A stretch of DNA of 64,000 nt from JBBBNV01 sp037137075 (GCF_037137075.1 NZ_JBBBNV010000013.1:70936-134935); one strand, 5' to 3'. Shown: positions 43,654 through 52,622, counted from the first letter of the stretch. Program-made: numbers and translations. The notes: a model not told the origin generated them from the sequence alone.

Positions 43654-43685
43654 AAAAAAAAACCGTAAAGCACACGACTTTACGG
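43654..43685 (-). terminator. Terminator read on the minus strand
   Basis: CCGTAAAG and CTTTACGG form an 8-bp stem with a 7-nt loop, followed on the minus strand by nine T. It lies 17 nt past a 47-codon reading (43703-43846), which it would terminate. Confidence 0.8.
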
Positions 43686-44102
43686 GGGAGCGGCAGCTCG
43701 GCTTACGTACCGGGGACAATCATTTTATGTGCGGCCCTTCTTTTATGCGCCAGCTGCAATTCACTCGGACTCATCTCGGACAGAGCGGGAGCGGGATCAT
43801 GCAGCCGGCAGGCCAATAAACTTGCAATACAAAGAAGCGGAGTCATAGATGGAGGCAGTAACAACCCTAAGCTTACAGACCGTCTTGTAAGCTCAATCTC
43901 GGCTTGCGATGAAAGCTGGACCGGACAGCAGCCGCCATCTCCCCATCGCAGGCCCCTTAGTATTTATCGGTCTTTTTTCAGAAATACGAGGGATCATCAA
44001 ACGCCGCCCGCAGCCGCTCAAGCTGTACTTATTGTAACAGCAGCTTCTCTCAAAAATCTCTCAAGCGCGTTCGGTGTACCACGAAGCAGTGAAAAACACA
44101 AA
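43686..44102. other. Long spacer holding a possible small gene
   Basis: About 470 bases between the sensor kinase and the stalk-domain gene. It contains the 47-codon reading and a GCTTACA/TGTAAGC hairpin at 43872-43893 without a T run. Nothing else was recognised. Confidence 0.45.
43703..43846 (-). CDS. Possible 47-residue small protein
   Basis: On the minus strand ATG 43846 opens 47 codons (MTPLLCIASLLACRLHD, ending KMIVPGT). A hydrophobic start and a basic end suggest a small membrane or secreted peptide. A strong terminator follows 17 nt after its stop codon. There is no good ribosome binding site, which lowers the confidence. No family recognised. Confidence 0.35.
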   Translation of the reverse strand: MTPLLCIASLLACRLHDPAPALSEMSPSELQLAHKRRAAHKMIVPGT

Positions 44103-44146
44103 AATACAAAAAGCCGCCTCCCCCGGGTATCCCGGGCTTGGCAGCT
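44103..44146 (-). terminator. Terminator of the stalk-domain gene
   Basis: On the minus strand GCTGCC pairs with GGCGGC around two CCCGGG palindromes and is followed by TTTTTGTATTTTT. It lies 12 nt past the stop codon. Confidence 0.8.
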
Positions 44147-44157
44147 TCGCCATTTCA

Positions 44158-44634
44158 TTATTCGGGAACATCTTCAATAATATAAGAGAGCAGAAAAGAA
44201 AACGCTTGGTCCGCGTGCTCTGTCTTATTGAGGACCAGCCCTGACCGCTGATGGATTAAAATCCGTTCCTTTCCCCGTTCGAGCAGCAAGCCTGATGGCC
44301 CGGGTCCGACATACTCCCCCTGAACCGTCACATCTTCCGGCAGGATGACATTGCGGTTCATGAGGCAAATCTCCCGGCTTTGGATATACGGCTGGATGTT
44401 GTCCCCGCATTGGATCGTAATGGTCCGGTAGTTTTCGTCCCAAACCACCTTCTTCTCCAGCAGCTCCGCCACCGCTCGAACAGGCACAAACACCGTGCCG
44501 TTATAAATGAAGGGCTTCTCAGGAAACTCCTGCAGCTTCCCGTTCATTTCAATGCCCCGCAGCGTATAGAACACCTCGATAAAGGCTCCCGAAGAGCCTG
44601 CCGCCACCCCGGAACCAAAAAGAGCTATCTTCAC
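44158..44634 (-). CDS. Small stalk-domain (copper amine oxidase N-like) protein
   Basis: A 158-residue protein. Residues about 28-75 (NGKLQEFPEKPFIYNGTVFVPVRAVAELLEKKVVWDENYRTITI, given here in parts: FIYNGTVFVPVRAVAELL and RTITI) match the stalk/copper-amine-oxidase N-terminal domain. Such domains usually sit on secreted surface proteins. Unlike relatives, there is no clear signal peptide: the N-terminus is MKIALFGSGVAAGSSG. An in-frame stop lies 27 nt upstream, and GTG 44634 is next to AGGAAG. A truncated or shifted start is possible. The rest of the protein is of unknown function. Confidence 0.7.
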   Translation of the reverse strand: MKIALFGSGVAAGSSGAFIEVFYTLRGIEMNGKLQEFPEKPFIYNGTVFVPVRAVAELLEKKVVWDENYRTITIQCGDNIQPYIQSREICLMNRNVILPEDVTVQGEYVGPGPSGLLLERGKERILIHQRSGLVLNKTEHADQAFSFLLSYIIEDVPE

Positions 44635-44789
44635 CTTCCTGATAGAGGTTCGGTTTTAAGACGTTTTGTACCCTATTGTTGTGTATCGGATGAAAAAGCT
44701 GGACATATTGCCGTAAGGGAGCTGTCCGGCTGGTCCGGGACACGCCCGCTGCCGTTTGCCGAGAACATTTGGGAACAGCTGCAGCCGCA

Positions 44790-45311
44790 TTATAATTTCC
44801 ACGCACGGTATATCCGGCTTGTAATCCAGCCCGCTTTGATCACCAGCAGAAAACTGAGCACCATACGCCCGCCGGCAAATAAGGCATCGAGAGCAATGCC
44901 AATCAGCTCCCGGTTGGAGGCGGAAAAGCCAAGCCCATATCCAATCCAATCACGGCCAACCCAAAATAACGTGTTAACCGCATATACCAGCGAGCAAAGT
45001 CCGAGGAGTGCGATGCCTGTACGCAGCAAATCTTGCCCCTTGATCTGCCAGGAAGCGTCGGCCTCCTTCGGCGCAATGCGCTTGGCAATCCGGTCTGTGT
45101 ACACCCAGATCAGAAGCCCGGCCGCGGTAAAAATAAGAAAGGGCCCGATTGACGTCAGAACCGTCCTGCAGAGCGAATTCCAATAAAATCCCCCGTACTG
45201 GGCGGAATAGGAGAATAGCTCCAGCAGACGGCCCGCCTTGTCCAGGGCTTGAATGGCCAGATACACAGATATCGCCTTCATCCCCAAGTAAGCCAGTTGA
45301 TACGTATTCAT
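44790..45311 (-). CDS. Membrane protein of unknown function
   Basis: A 173-residue protein with about four hydrophobic helices (IGPFLIFTAAGLLIWVY, GIALLGLCSLVYAVNTLFW, LSFLLVIKAGWI). I do not recognise the family. The start is placed at ATG 45311 because AGGAACC precedes it and the product then begins MNTYQLAYLG; a longer reading from 45572 would cross non-coding DNA. It is followed on the same strand, after about 155 nt, by the stalk-domain gene. Confidence 0.65.
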   Translation of the reverse strand: MNTYQLAYLGMKAISVYLAIQALDKAGRLLELFSYSAQYGGFYWNSLCRTVLTSIGPFLIFTAAGLLIWVYTDRIAKRIAPKEADASWQIKGQDLLRTGIALLGLCSLVYAVNTLFWVGRDWIGYGLGFSASNRELIGIALDALFAGGRMVLSFLLVIKAGWITSRIYRAWKL

Positions 45312-45722
45312 TTGGTTCCTGACCCCCGATACGACTGATGCCGCAGCTTCTTCACAGCATAACAGCCTTGCCGCCCATTTCCGAGAAGCGGCGTGTGTGC
45401 GAAAACGACCGTTTAATGCTGTTCGAACGCGGCGATGAGTAAAATCATGGTATAAATCACGGCCCATCGCGATGGATAAGCCGTCTCCTGAACCGGCCCC
45501 AGCTGCAAGAAAATTGAATCGGGCGACCGGTACAACTACTATAGTTTGACATATATTGGGCCTCACGTGCAATGTTCCCGTACATCAAAGCAAAAAAGCT
45601 TCCCAACCCGTGACTATGGTTGAGGAAGCCTCTTTGGCTTTGTTTGAGTATGCAGGAGCGCCGGTACCTTTATACGCTTCCTATGTATTCCGATATGTAC
45701 TGGCTTCTGCGTTACTTTCCTT
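45312..45722. other. Spacer with chemoreceptor terminator
   Basis: 411 bases without a gene. It contains the terminator of the chemoreceptor gene (45592-45629) and should hold the promoter of the unknown membrane protein. Confidence 0.5.
45592..45629 (-). terminator. Terminator of the chemoreceptor gene
   Basis: On the minus strand GGCTTCC-T-CAACC pairs with GGTTG-GGAAGC and is followed by TTTTTT. It lies about 94 nt beyond the stop codon. Confidence 0.8.
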
Positions 45723-47423
45723 CTACAGCTTGAAGGCTCCGATCACCGACCGCAAATCCTCGGACATCTTGGACAGTGTCGCGGCGGATGCGGAAATTTC
45801 CTGCATGGATGCCAGCTGCTCCTCCACGGATGTTGACACATTCTGCATGCCTGCCGAGGCGCTTCTTGCCGTAGCCGAGACGGTATTCATGGAATGCGCC
45901 ATCTGTTCGGTGCTGGCCCCCATTTGCTGCGAAGCCGCAGACACCTCCTGGATTTGGGCCACTACTTCGCCAACAGACTCCCGTATACGCCCAAAGGCCT
46001 CTCCCGCCTGATGGACCGAACGGATGCCTTCGGCCACCTCCTTCGTTCCGGCCCTCATCAGCTGTACCGTTTGAGTCGTCTCCGCCTGAATTGCGGCGAT
46101 CAGCTGCGCGATTTGCTCCGCCGATTGCGAGGACTGCTCCGCCAGCTTGCGCACCTCCGTCGCGACAACGACGAATCCGGCGCCATGCTCGCCGACCCTA
46201 GCGGCTTCGATGGAGGCGTTCAAGGCAAGCAGCTTCGTTTGGGAAGCAATGCCTGTAATGACATCGACAATTTGCCCGATGCCCCTGGAGCGTTCGCCAA
46301 GCCCCTGTACAGCCTGGGCGAGTCCGTTCACCGTCTCATTCATGGCATTCATCTGCCGCACGGTCGCCTGAATCGTATCATTGCCTTCCGCCGCTGCTGT
46401 GGACGCATGGCTGACAGCAAGCGCGACACTTTCCACATTAGAAGCAATCTGCTGGCCGCCGATGGATATTTGATTCAGCGCGATGGCATTGTCGGTCATG
46501 GTCCGGGCTTGCAGCTCGGCCCCGGAGGCCACCTGCTCGATCGTCATCGCAATCTGTTCCGACGCGCGGCTCACCTGCTCCGTCCCCGCTGTCAATTCCT
46601 CCGCCGAAGCCGCAACATGCTCCGCGCTTGCATCGACCTGACGAATAAGACTGCGAAGACGTTGGGTCATTTCATTAAAGGAGGCCGCCAAGCTGCCAAT
46701 CTCATCCTTATTGCCAATCTGAATTTCCTTCACCGTTAAATCCCCGCCTGCAATTTGCCTGGCCGCCTTGTCCATCAGCGCGATCGGCCGGGAAATAATT
46801 CGGGCAATAATAAAAGCGACGGACAGTGCAATGACAGCCGCAGCCACCGTAATGCGATTGATAAAGCTTTTACCCGATTCGTACAGCTGCATCGTGATGT
46901 CCATTGCCGTTCCCATGTGTATTCCGCTTGCTTCATGCAGGCCGTTCAATATTTCCAGGGCACTGGCCGTTGGCGCTTGAACCTTCTGAGCAATCGTGCT
47001 GATGCTTTTCAAATCTGCGTTCTGATCCACCGCCAGAAGCTGATCCGTCCCGGCAGCCAGCTGGCCTTCCAGCTCCAGCAGTTGGGCGTACTGCTGCTGC
47101 TCTTCCTCTTCGGTAATGAGCTCGGCGAATTGCTCCTGTTTTGCTTTCAATTCCTCAATAGCTGTATTAATTGCCGTTTCAATCGTTTCCTTCTCCTGCA
47201 CATTGGATGTCACGGCCGCCTTGAGTGCAAGGCGTTCGATATTAATCAGGCCGGCTTTGATATCACCGAGCAGCATCGCCCGCGGCATCCATACGGTCTG
47301 TACCTTTTGGGCCTGCTCCCCCATCTCCGTCATCTTGTAGACAGAAACCACACCCATCGCCACCAGCATAATCAATACGGATACAAACCCCGCACTCAGC
47401 TTTTTCCCAATCGTCAACCTCAT
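45723..47423 (-). CDS. Methyl-accepting chemotaxis protein with four-helix sensor
   Basis: A 566-residue transmembrane chemoreceptor. TM1 (about 9-30) and TM2 (about 190-208) enclose a four-helix-bundle sensor of about 160 residues. A HAMP domain follows (about 210-262). The long coiled-coil signalling domain (about 280-566) contains the hairpin tip GIASQTKLLALNASIEAARVGEHGAGFVVVATEVRKLAEQ (here in parts: NASIEAARVGEHG, VVATEVRKLAEQSS), which binds CheA and CheW. The tip reads EHGAGF where the consensus is EQGRGF/EQGKGF. Start ATG 47423 with GGGGGCGG. No chemotaxis genes lie directly next to it, as usual for receptors. Confidence 0.94.
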   Translation of the reverse strand: MRLTIGKKLSAGFVSVLIMLVAMGVVSVYKMTEMGEQAQKVQTVWMPRAMLLGDIKAGLINIERLALKAAVTSNVQEKETIETAINTAIEELKAKQEQFAELITEEEEQQQYAQLLELEGQLAAGTDQLLAVDQNADLKSISTIAQKVQAPTASALEILNGLHEASGIHMGTAMDITMQLYESGKSFINRITVAAAVIALSVAFIIARIISRPIALMDKAARQIAGGDLTVKEIQIGNKDEIGSLAASFNEMTQRLRSLIRQVDASAEHVAASAEELTAGTEQVSRASEQIAMTIEQVASGAELQARTMTDNAIALNQISIGGQQIASNVESVALAVSHASTAAAEGNDTIQATVRQMNAMNETVNGLAQAVQGLGERSRGIGQIVDVITGIASQTKLLALNASIEAARVGEHGAGFVVVATEVRKLAEQSSQSAEQIAQLIAAIQAETTQTVQLMRAGTKEVAEGIRSVHQAGEAFGRIRESVGEVVAQIQEVSAASQQMGASTEQMAHSMNTVSATARSASAGMQNVSTSVEEQLASMQEISASAATLSKMSEDLRSVIGAFKL

Positions 47424-47649
47424 TATACCGCCCCCATTCTACTCGAATTATTCCCTCATCTAAGCCAAGCCCGGCTGACCGGGAGTCCCTCCTGGAATGT
47501 CGATATTTACCTCTTGACTTGTTCTATGAAGCTCATTTTACTGAACAAAGCTGAAATTCATGTGAATGCATGCTGAATAGAACCTTATTATACGCTGAAA
47601 AATTCCTGAAAAAAAGGAGGTCCGGCAGCGTAGGACCGCGTTCTGCACA

Positions 47650-47680
47650 AAAATCCCGGCCATCTCAAAGGATAACCGGG
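47650..47680 (-). terminator. Terminator of gltD
   Basis: On the minus strand CCCCGG and CCGGG arms close a 16-nt loop and are followed by ATTTTTG. It lies about 30 nt beyond the gltD stop codon. Confidence 0.65.
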
Positions 47681-47710
47681 GTTGAAGCTGATATATTCAA
47701 TTGCCTACAA

Positions 47711-49198
47711 TCAAGGCAGATTGCTGGTACCCATCAGGTAACGGTCCACTTCACGCGCAGCCTCGCGGCCTTCATTGATGGCCCATACCACCAGGCTTTG
47801 TCCGCGGCGGTTATCGCCCGCTGCAAAAATACCCGGAACATTCGTTGCATATTTGCCGTATTCGGCTTTGACGTTAGAGCGTTTATCCGTCTCGACGCCA
47901 AGCTGCTGCAGCAAGCCCTGCTCCGGACCAGTAAAGCCGATAGCGACAAATACAGCATCCGCTTTCCATACCCGCTCGCTGCCCTCAATCGGCTGACGGA
48001 CAATCGAGCCATTCTCGTCGCGTACCCACTGCATGTCAATGGTATGCAGCTCTTTGACGTTGCCGTTCTCATCACCAACGAACTTCTTCGTCAGGCAGGC
48101 AAACTGGCGCGGATCGTTGCCGTACAGCGCTTTTGCTTCTTCTTGAGCGTAGTCAAGCTGGTATACCTTCGGGAACTCCGGCCATGGATTGTCGTTCCAC
48201 TCCCGCGCATCCGGACCTTTCGGGTGCGTATGGAACTGCGTGACACTGTTGCAGCTTTGGCGGAGGGCCGTTGCTACGCAGTCCGTCCCCGTGTCGCCAC
48301 CGCCGACGACGATTACATCTTTGCCTGCGGTGTCAATGAAATTGCCGTCTGCAAAGTTGGAATCGAGCTGGCTTTTGATCGTGCCAGTCAAGTAATCCAT
48401 TGCAAAATGGATGCCCTTGAGGTCGCTTCCCGGAATCCCTACTTCGCGCGGGCGAGTCGATCCCGTGCACAGCACGACGGCATCGAATTCTTTCAGCAGG
48501 CGCTCGGATTCGTAATTTTTCCCGATCTCGGTGTTGGTTACGAAGGTAATGCCTTCCTGCTCCATCAGCTTCACGCGGCGCTCCACCACGTTCTTCTCCA
48601 GCTTCATGGAAGGAATCCCATATGTCAGCAAGCCGCCGATCCGGTCTGCGCGCTCGAACACAGTAACCAGATGGCCCGCTTTGTTCAATTGAGCCGCTGC
48701 TGCCATACCGGCCGGACCGGAGCCGATAACGGCTACCTTCTTGCCGGTTCGATGCTTCGGCGCTTCCGGAACAATCCAGCCTTCTTCAAAGCCTTTATCG
48801 ACGATAGCCTGCTCGATTGTTTTAATCGCCACCGGCTCGTCGCTAATCCCTACCGTACAGGCTCCTTCACAAGGCGCAGGACAAATACGGCCCGTGAACT
48901 CAGGGAAATTGTTTGTCTTGAGCAAGCGCTGCAGCGCTTCCTTCCAAAGGCCGCGATACACCAGATCGTTCCATTCCGGAATCAGGTTGTGAATCGGACA
49001 GCCGGAAGTGGAGCCGCTCAGCATTACACCTGAATTACAATAAGGAATTCCGCAATCCATGCAGCGGGAGCCTTGTGTTTTCAATTGTTCTTCCGTTAAG
49101 TGAAGGTGGAACTCCTTCCAGTCCTTGATCCGTTCGAGCGGATGACGGTCTGTCGGCAGTTGACGCTTAAATTCCATAAACCCTGTAGTGCTACCCAT
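47711..49198 (-). CDS. gltD: Glutamate synthase small subunit
   Basis: A 495-residue NADPH-dependent subunit that passes electrons to GltB for glutamate synthesis from glutamine and 2-oxoglutarate. The N-terminal cluster CMDCGIPYC plus GCPIHNLIPEW and GRICPAPCEGACTVG bind two 4Fe-4S centres. KKVAVIGSGPAGMAAAAQL is the FAD-binding GxGxxG, and VIVVGGGDTGTDCVA is the NADPH-binding motif. IFAAGDNRRGQSLVVWAI near the end is the family signature. Start ATG 49198 with a GGAGGAA site. gltB is not adjacent in this window, which is unusual because the two are normally together; it may lie elsewhere or this may be a lone paralogue. Confidence 0.95.
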   Translation of the reverse strand: MGSTTGFMEFKRQLPTDRHPLERIKDWKEFHLHLTEEQLKTQGSRCMDCGIPYCNSGVMLSGSTSGCPIHNLIPEWNDLVYRGLWKEALQRLLKTNNFPEFTGRICPAPCEGACTVGISDEPVAIKTIEQAIVDKGFEEGWIVPEAPKHRTGKKVAVIGSGPAGMAAAAQLNKAGHLVTVFERADRIGGLLTYGIPSMKLEKNVVERRVKLMEQEGITFVTNTEIGKNYESERLLKEFDAVVLCTGSTRPREVGIPGSDLKGIHFAMDYLTGTIKSQLDSNFADGNFIDTAGKDVIVVGGGDTGTDCVATALRQSCNSVTQFHTHPKGPDAREWNDNPWPEFPKVYQLDYAQEEAKALYGNDPRQFACLTKKFVGDENGNVKELHTIDMQWVRDENGSIVRQPIEGSERVWKADAVFVAIGFTGPEQGLLQQLGVETDKRSNVKAEYGKYATNVPGIFAAGDNRRGQSLVVWAINEGREAAREVDRYLMGTSNLP

Positions 49199-49358
49199 GA
49201 GATTTCCTCCACATTTAACAAATTTAACATCATCCGTTAATACAATTTCGATGTCGAATGGCACCCTTGTATCTATCGATATAATTAATCATAATAGCAT
49301 GTGCCATTCCACCAATAAAATGGACTTATCGAATGTTTATTTGCATTTTTATACATGT

Positions 49359-49388
49359 TTGACTTTACAGAAAATTGCCTGAGATTAT
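49359..49388 (+). promoter_or_regulatory. Candidate promoter of arsB
   Basis: TTGACT at 49359 and GATTAT at 49383 are separated by 18 nt, about 70 nt before the arsB start. No ArsR operator dyad was recognised. Confidence 0.4.
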
Positions 49389-49457
49389 ATAGTACTTATA
49401 GTTTATCTTATTCCTATATGGATGATCATTGGTCATTATCTGGAAAGCAGGCAGGAT

Positions 49458-50741
49458 ATGATTTTGTTATCTGCGGTTTTATTTATTTGTACGCTGTCCC
49501 TTGTTATTTGGCGACCGAAAGGACTCGGAATCGGCTGGTTTGCCGCCGGAGGCGCGCTTGCTGCGCTTGGCTGCGGCGTGGTGTCCCTGCAGGATGTCGG
49601 CACGGTCACCGGCATGGTGTGGAACGCGACTCTCGCTTTTATCGCGGCGGTCATAATTTCGCTGCTGCTCGATGAGATCGGCTTTTTCGAATGGGCGGCG
49701 CTGCACATGGCCCGTCTCGCCGGAGGCAGCGGGAAACGGCTGTTTCTCTGGTCCATTGCCCTCGGCGCTGTCGTCAGCGCGCTATTCAACAACGACGGGG
49801 CAGCGCTCATCCTCACCCCGATTGTGCTTGCTCAGGTACGGGCCTTGCATTTTTCGGATCGGGCGGTGCTTGCTTATGTCATCGCCAGCGGATTTATTGC
49901 CGATACCGCGTCAATCCCGTTCATTATCAGCAACCTCGTCAATATTGTAACCGCCGATTTCTTCGGCATCGGATTCGGGGAATATGCGGCGCGCATGCTG
50001 GTGCCCTATTTGTTCTCGCTGGCCGCCAGCATGGGGATGCTTTATGTGCTGTACCGCAAGGCTGTGCGCGGCGGTTACGATGTGAGCCGGCTCAAAAAAC
50101 CGGCGGAAGCCATTAAGCATCCCGGGCTTTTTCAGCTGGCGTGGGGCATTCTGCTGCTGCTTGTGCTCGGGTACGCCCTGGGCGAATGGCTGGACATGCC
50201 GGTCAGTCTGATTGCGGGCTGCGCCGCCCTGCTGTTCCTGACCGCCGCATACCGCAGCAAAGCTATCGATGCCGGCAAGGCTGTCCGGGAGGCGCCCTGG
50301 ACCATCATTATTTTCTCCATTGGTATGTATGTCGTCGTCTACGGGCTGCGCAACGCCGGCTTGACGGAGCTGCTCGGCGGCTGGATTCAAGCCTTGGCCG
50401 CGCACGGCCTGCCCGCCGCCGTCTTCGGCATGGGCCTGCTGTCGGCGCTGCTGTCGTCCGTCATGAACAATCTGCCCTCCGTTCTCATCGGAGCCCTTGC
50501 CATTGACAGCACCGGGCTAAACGGCAGCCTGCGGGAGGCGCTTATCTACGCCCATGTCATCGGCTGCGACCTCGGCCCGAAGATGACGCCTATCGGCTCC
50601 CTGGCGACCCTCATCTGGCTGCACGTGCTTTCCCGCAAAGGGGTCCGCATCACCTGGGGCGCTTACTGCAGGGCCGGTATACTGCTAACGGTGCCAACCC
50701 TGCTCGTTACGCTGCTCGGACTGTGGCTCACCCTGCTCTGA
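49458..50741 (+). CDS. arsB: ArsB-type arsenite/antimonite efflux permease
   Basis: A 427-residue membrane protein with about twelve helices, pumping arsenite or antimonite out of the cell. Family motifs: LSLVIWRPKGLGIGW at the N-terminus, ALFNNDGAALILTPIVL, FIADTASIPFIISNLVN, and SSVMNNLPSVLIGALAI. The start is taken as ATG 49458 (after GCAGG), which matches the usual ArsB N-terminus; the reading from 49422 adds residues that relatives lack. No arsR, arsC or arsA gene is nearby, so this is an isolated pump. A terminator follows immediately. Confidence 0.92.
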   Translation: MILLSAVLFICTLSLVIWRPKGLGIGWFAAGGALAALGCGVVSLQDVGTVTGMVWNATLAFIAAVIISLLLDEIGFFEWAALHMARLAGGSGKRLFLWSIALGAVVSALFNNDGAALILTPIVLAQVRALHFSDRAVLAYVIASGFIADTASIPFIISNLVNIVTADFFGIGFGEYAARMLVPYLFSLAASMGMLYVLYRKAVRGGYDVSRLKKPAEAIKHPGLFQLAWGILLLLVLGYALGEWLDMPVSLIAGCAALLFLTAAYRSKAIDAGKAVREAPWTIIIFSIGMYVVVYGLRNAGLTELLGGWIQALAAHGLPAAVFGMGLLSALLSSVMNNLPSVLIGALAIDSTGLNGSLREALIYAHVIGCDLGPKMTPIGSLATLIWLHVLSRKGVRITWGAYCRAGILLTVPTLLVTLLGLWLTLL

Positions 50742-50750
50742 CCGGCACAT

Positions 50751-50780
50751 CCGGCCCCGCTTTGAAGCGGCCCGGCTTTT
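50751..50780 (+). terminator. Terminator of arsB
   Basis: CCGGCCCCGC pairs with GCGGCCCGG, one mismatch, followed by CTTTTCC. It starts 10 nt after the stop codon. Confidence 0.5.
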
Positions 50781-50873
50781 CCCGCTTCTACAGGGAAGCA
50801 TTACGATCGCCGTTGGAAGCATTCGCTTGGCATTAGCCAGGGCAGCCGGGCGGCAATGAAGCCGTGTTCAGGC

Positions 50874-50898
50874 GCCGCCTTTCGAGGGGGCTTTTTTT
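50874..50898 (+). terminator. Second plus-strand terminator-like hairpin
   Basis: GCCGCC and GGGGGC form a short stem with one mismatch, followed by seven T. It may back up the arsB terminator. Confidence 0.5.
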
Positions 50899-51214
50899 CA
50901 GAGGATGGATGATAACGGATTAATAAAAAAAGGGCGGCTGGTAGAGGCCGATCGAGCCGGCACACCGTCCCGCCGTTACTGGAGCACCGTTCGCCAGCAT
51001 TCCGAGCGCTGGATGCCGCGGCCATTTTTTCACAGCCTATGACACAAGCTATATTCAGTCCTTTTGAATAAATATGCAGAACCATCAGCTTTACTGGATA
51101 CACGTCGTGTATGTGTGGCTGCTCAGGCTTGGCAAGTAGCGACATCCTAACGCTCATGCCGCTTTCCCATTGTACAAAGCTTCGATTTCAGTTATTTCAT
51201 TTCCTTAACGGCTT

Positions 51215-51532
51215 CTACGTCCATCCCCGCACTTCCCGAGACTTGCGCAATCGCGGGACAACGCTCGGCGGCTGCTTGCGAATCCATTTCAAATACCTGG
51301 CCACCGCAGGGTTCGCCTTCAGCAGCTCGAGGGTGTACAGCCCGGCAACCAGCTGATCATTGGTAAACAACGCATGAATTTGCTTATGGCATGCAACGCA
51401 CAGCCTCGCGGTCGGGGCCTGTGCGCCTCCTTTTTCCCGGGGGACCAGATGGTGCTCCGTCGTTGTGACCGAATCCCTTCCGCACAGCTCGCAGATGCCG
51501 AGTTGCTCTCCACGCAACAACACCCACCCCAT
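51215..51532 (-). CDS. HNH endonuclease-family protein
   Basis: A 105-residue protein with the HNH fold: CELCGR and LCVACHKQIH supply four Zn-binding Cys, and TEHHLVPREKGG contains the catalytic His-His. Bacterial single-domain HNH proteins of this kind are common in Firmicutes, mostly of unknown role (some are nicking enzymes or toxins). ATG 51532 precedes MGWVLLRGEQLG. It is divergent from the epimerase gene. No immunity gene was recognised beside it, so a toxin role is not proposed. Confidence 0.85.
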   Translation of the reverse strand: MGWVLLRGEQLGICELCGRDSVTTTEHHLVPREKGGAQAPTARLCVACHKQIHALFTNDQLVAGLYTLELLKANPAVARYLKWIRKQPPSVVPRLRKSREVRGWT

Positions 51533-51588
51533 TTCTGTATTGATTTCCCAGAAAACGCTTTAATTCCATTTCTCCGCAGGTCAAACTT

Positions 51589-51597
51589 TGATACAAT
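51589..51597 (+). promoter_or_regulatory. Extended -10 promoter of the epimerase gene
   Basis: TGATACAAT is an extended -10 element (TGn plus TACAAT), about 70 nt before the start codon. No good -35 hexamer is present, as expected for this type. Confidence 0.5.
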
Positions 51598-51665
51598 AAA
51601 AGCATCATTCCGAGCGGCCGGACAGCGCTCCCAAAATCCCTCATCACGTCTGGAGGAATCCTGAA

Positions 51666-52622
51666 ATGAACATCCTGGTTACCGGGGGGGCCGGTTTTAT
51701 TTGTTCCCATATCGTTGACCGTTTAATCGGGGAAGGCCATCGCGTAGCCGTCGTCGATAATTTGTCAACCGGAAACCGCGCGTTCCTGCATCCGCAGGCT
51801 TTATTTTGGCATATGGACATACTGGACACACATTTAACCGAGCTGTTTGCTGCGTTCCAGCCGGAGATCGTCATCCATCATGCGGCCCAAATCGATGTGC
51901 AGACCTCGCTGCAGCGACCGCTATGGGATGCACAGGTGAACATTCTTGGCTCTCTTTCGCTATTCGAGCTCTGCCGCAAGCATGGCGTACGAAAGATTGT
52001 ATATGCATCCTCCGCCGCCGTATACGGCATGTCGGAACAGCTGCTGCTGAGTGAGGCGCACTCCGTTCAGCCTCTTTCCTTCTATGGAATTTCCAAGCAT
52101 ACGCCGGAGCATTATTTGGAAGCGTTCTCGTCCTTGTATGGGCTGGACTATACCATCTTGCGTTATGCGAATGTGTATGGGATTCGTCAGGATGCCAAAA
52201 GCGAGGGGGGCGTGGTGTCGATTTTTTTGGCCAGGCTGCTCCGCGGGCAGCCGCCGGTCATTTATGGCGATGGGCGGAACACCCGGGATTTCATCTATGT
52301 GAAGGATGTGGTGAGCGCCAATATGGCTGCACTGGAGCGCGGCAGCCGCGGCATCTACAATGTAGGCTGCGGACAGCCGGTGAGCATTCTCTCGCTGCTG
52401 CGCACCATGTGCGAGCTGACAGGGAAGCCGTACAATCCGGTTCACGAGCCGGCACGGCCCGGCGATATTATTCACTGCTGTCTGGATAACCGGGCCGCAG
52501 GACGCGACCTCCTGTGGGAGCCGGCCTACACCCTGGATGACGGGCTGCTGGAAACCTGGGGACATTATACGAGCAGCGGCGGGAAGCAAACTAGCCCGGA
52601 CAGCGGGACCCAAAACGATTAG
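51666..52622 (+). CDS. NAD-dependent UDP-sugar epimerase (GalE-like)
   Basis: A 318-residue short-chain dehydrogenase-type enzyme, likely a UDP-glucose/UDP-N-acetylglucosamine 4-epimerase. The NAD motif reads GGAGFICSH: the third Gly of GxxGxxG is replaced by Cys13, unusual for this family. Catalytic residues are present: Ser115/116 in ASSAAVYG and Tyr140-x3-Lys144 (YGISK). DGRNTRDFIYVKDVVSA and NVGCGQPVSI are further epimerase marks. ATG 51666 follows TGGAGG. It is a single gene ending at a perfect terminator. The Cys may weaken NAD binding or just be tolerated. Confidence 0.9.
   Translation: MNILVTGGAGFICSHIVDRLIGEGHRVAVVDNLSTGNRAFLHPQALFWHMDILDTHLTELFAAFQPEIVIHHAAQIDVQTSLQRPLWDAQVNILGSLSLFELCRKHGVRKIVYASSAAVYGMSEQLLLSEAHSVQPLSFYGISKHTPEHYLEAFSSLYGLDYTILRYANVYGIRQDAKSEGGVVSIFLARLLRGQPPVIYGDGRNTRDFIYVKDVVSANMAALERGSRGIYNVGCGQPVSILSLLRTMCELTGKPYNPVHEPARPGDIIHCCLDNRAAGRDLLWEPAYTLDDGLLETWGHYTSSGGKQTSPDSGTQND

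Larger units (their letters stand above)
50742..51214. other. Spacer with two plus-strand terminators
   Basis: 473 bases between arsB and the HNH gene. Two terminator hairpins are the only features seen. No gene or promoter could be supported. Confidence 0.5.

Noticed and set aside
47570..49033. 487-codon open reading on the plus strand opposite gltD
   Set aside because: gltD is certain from its iron-sulfur and FAD/NADPH motifs; the opposing reading is a shadow.
51215..51532. HNH gene as a toxin of a toxin-immunity or defence pair
   Set aside because: No secretion signal, toxin fusion or adjacent immunity/antitoxin gene is visible.
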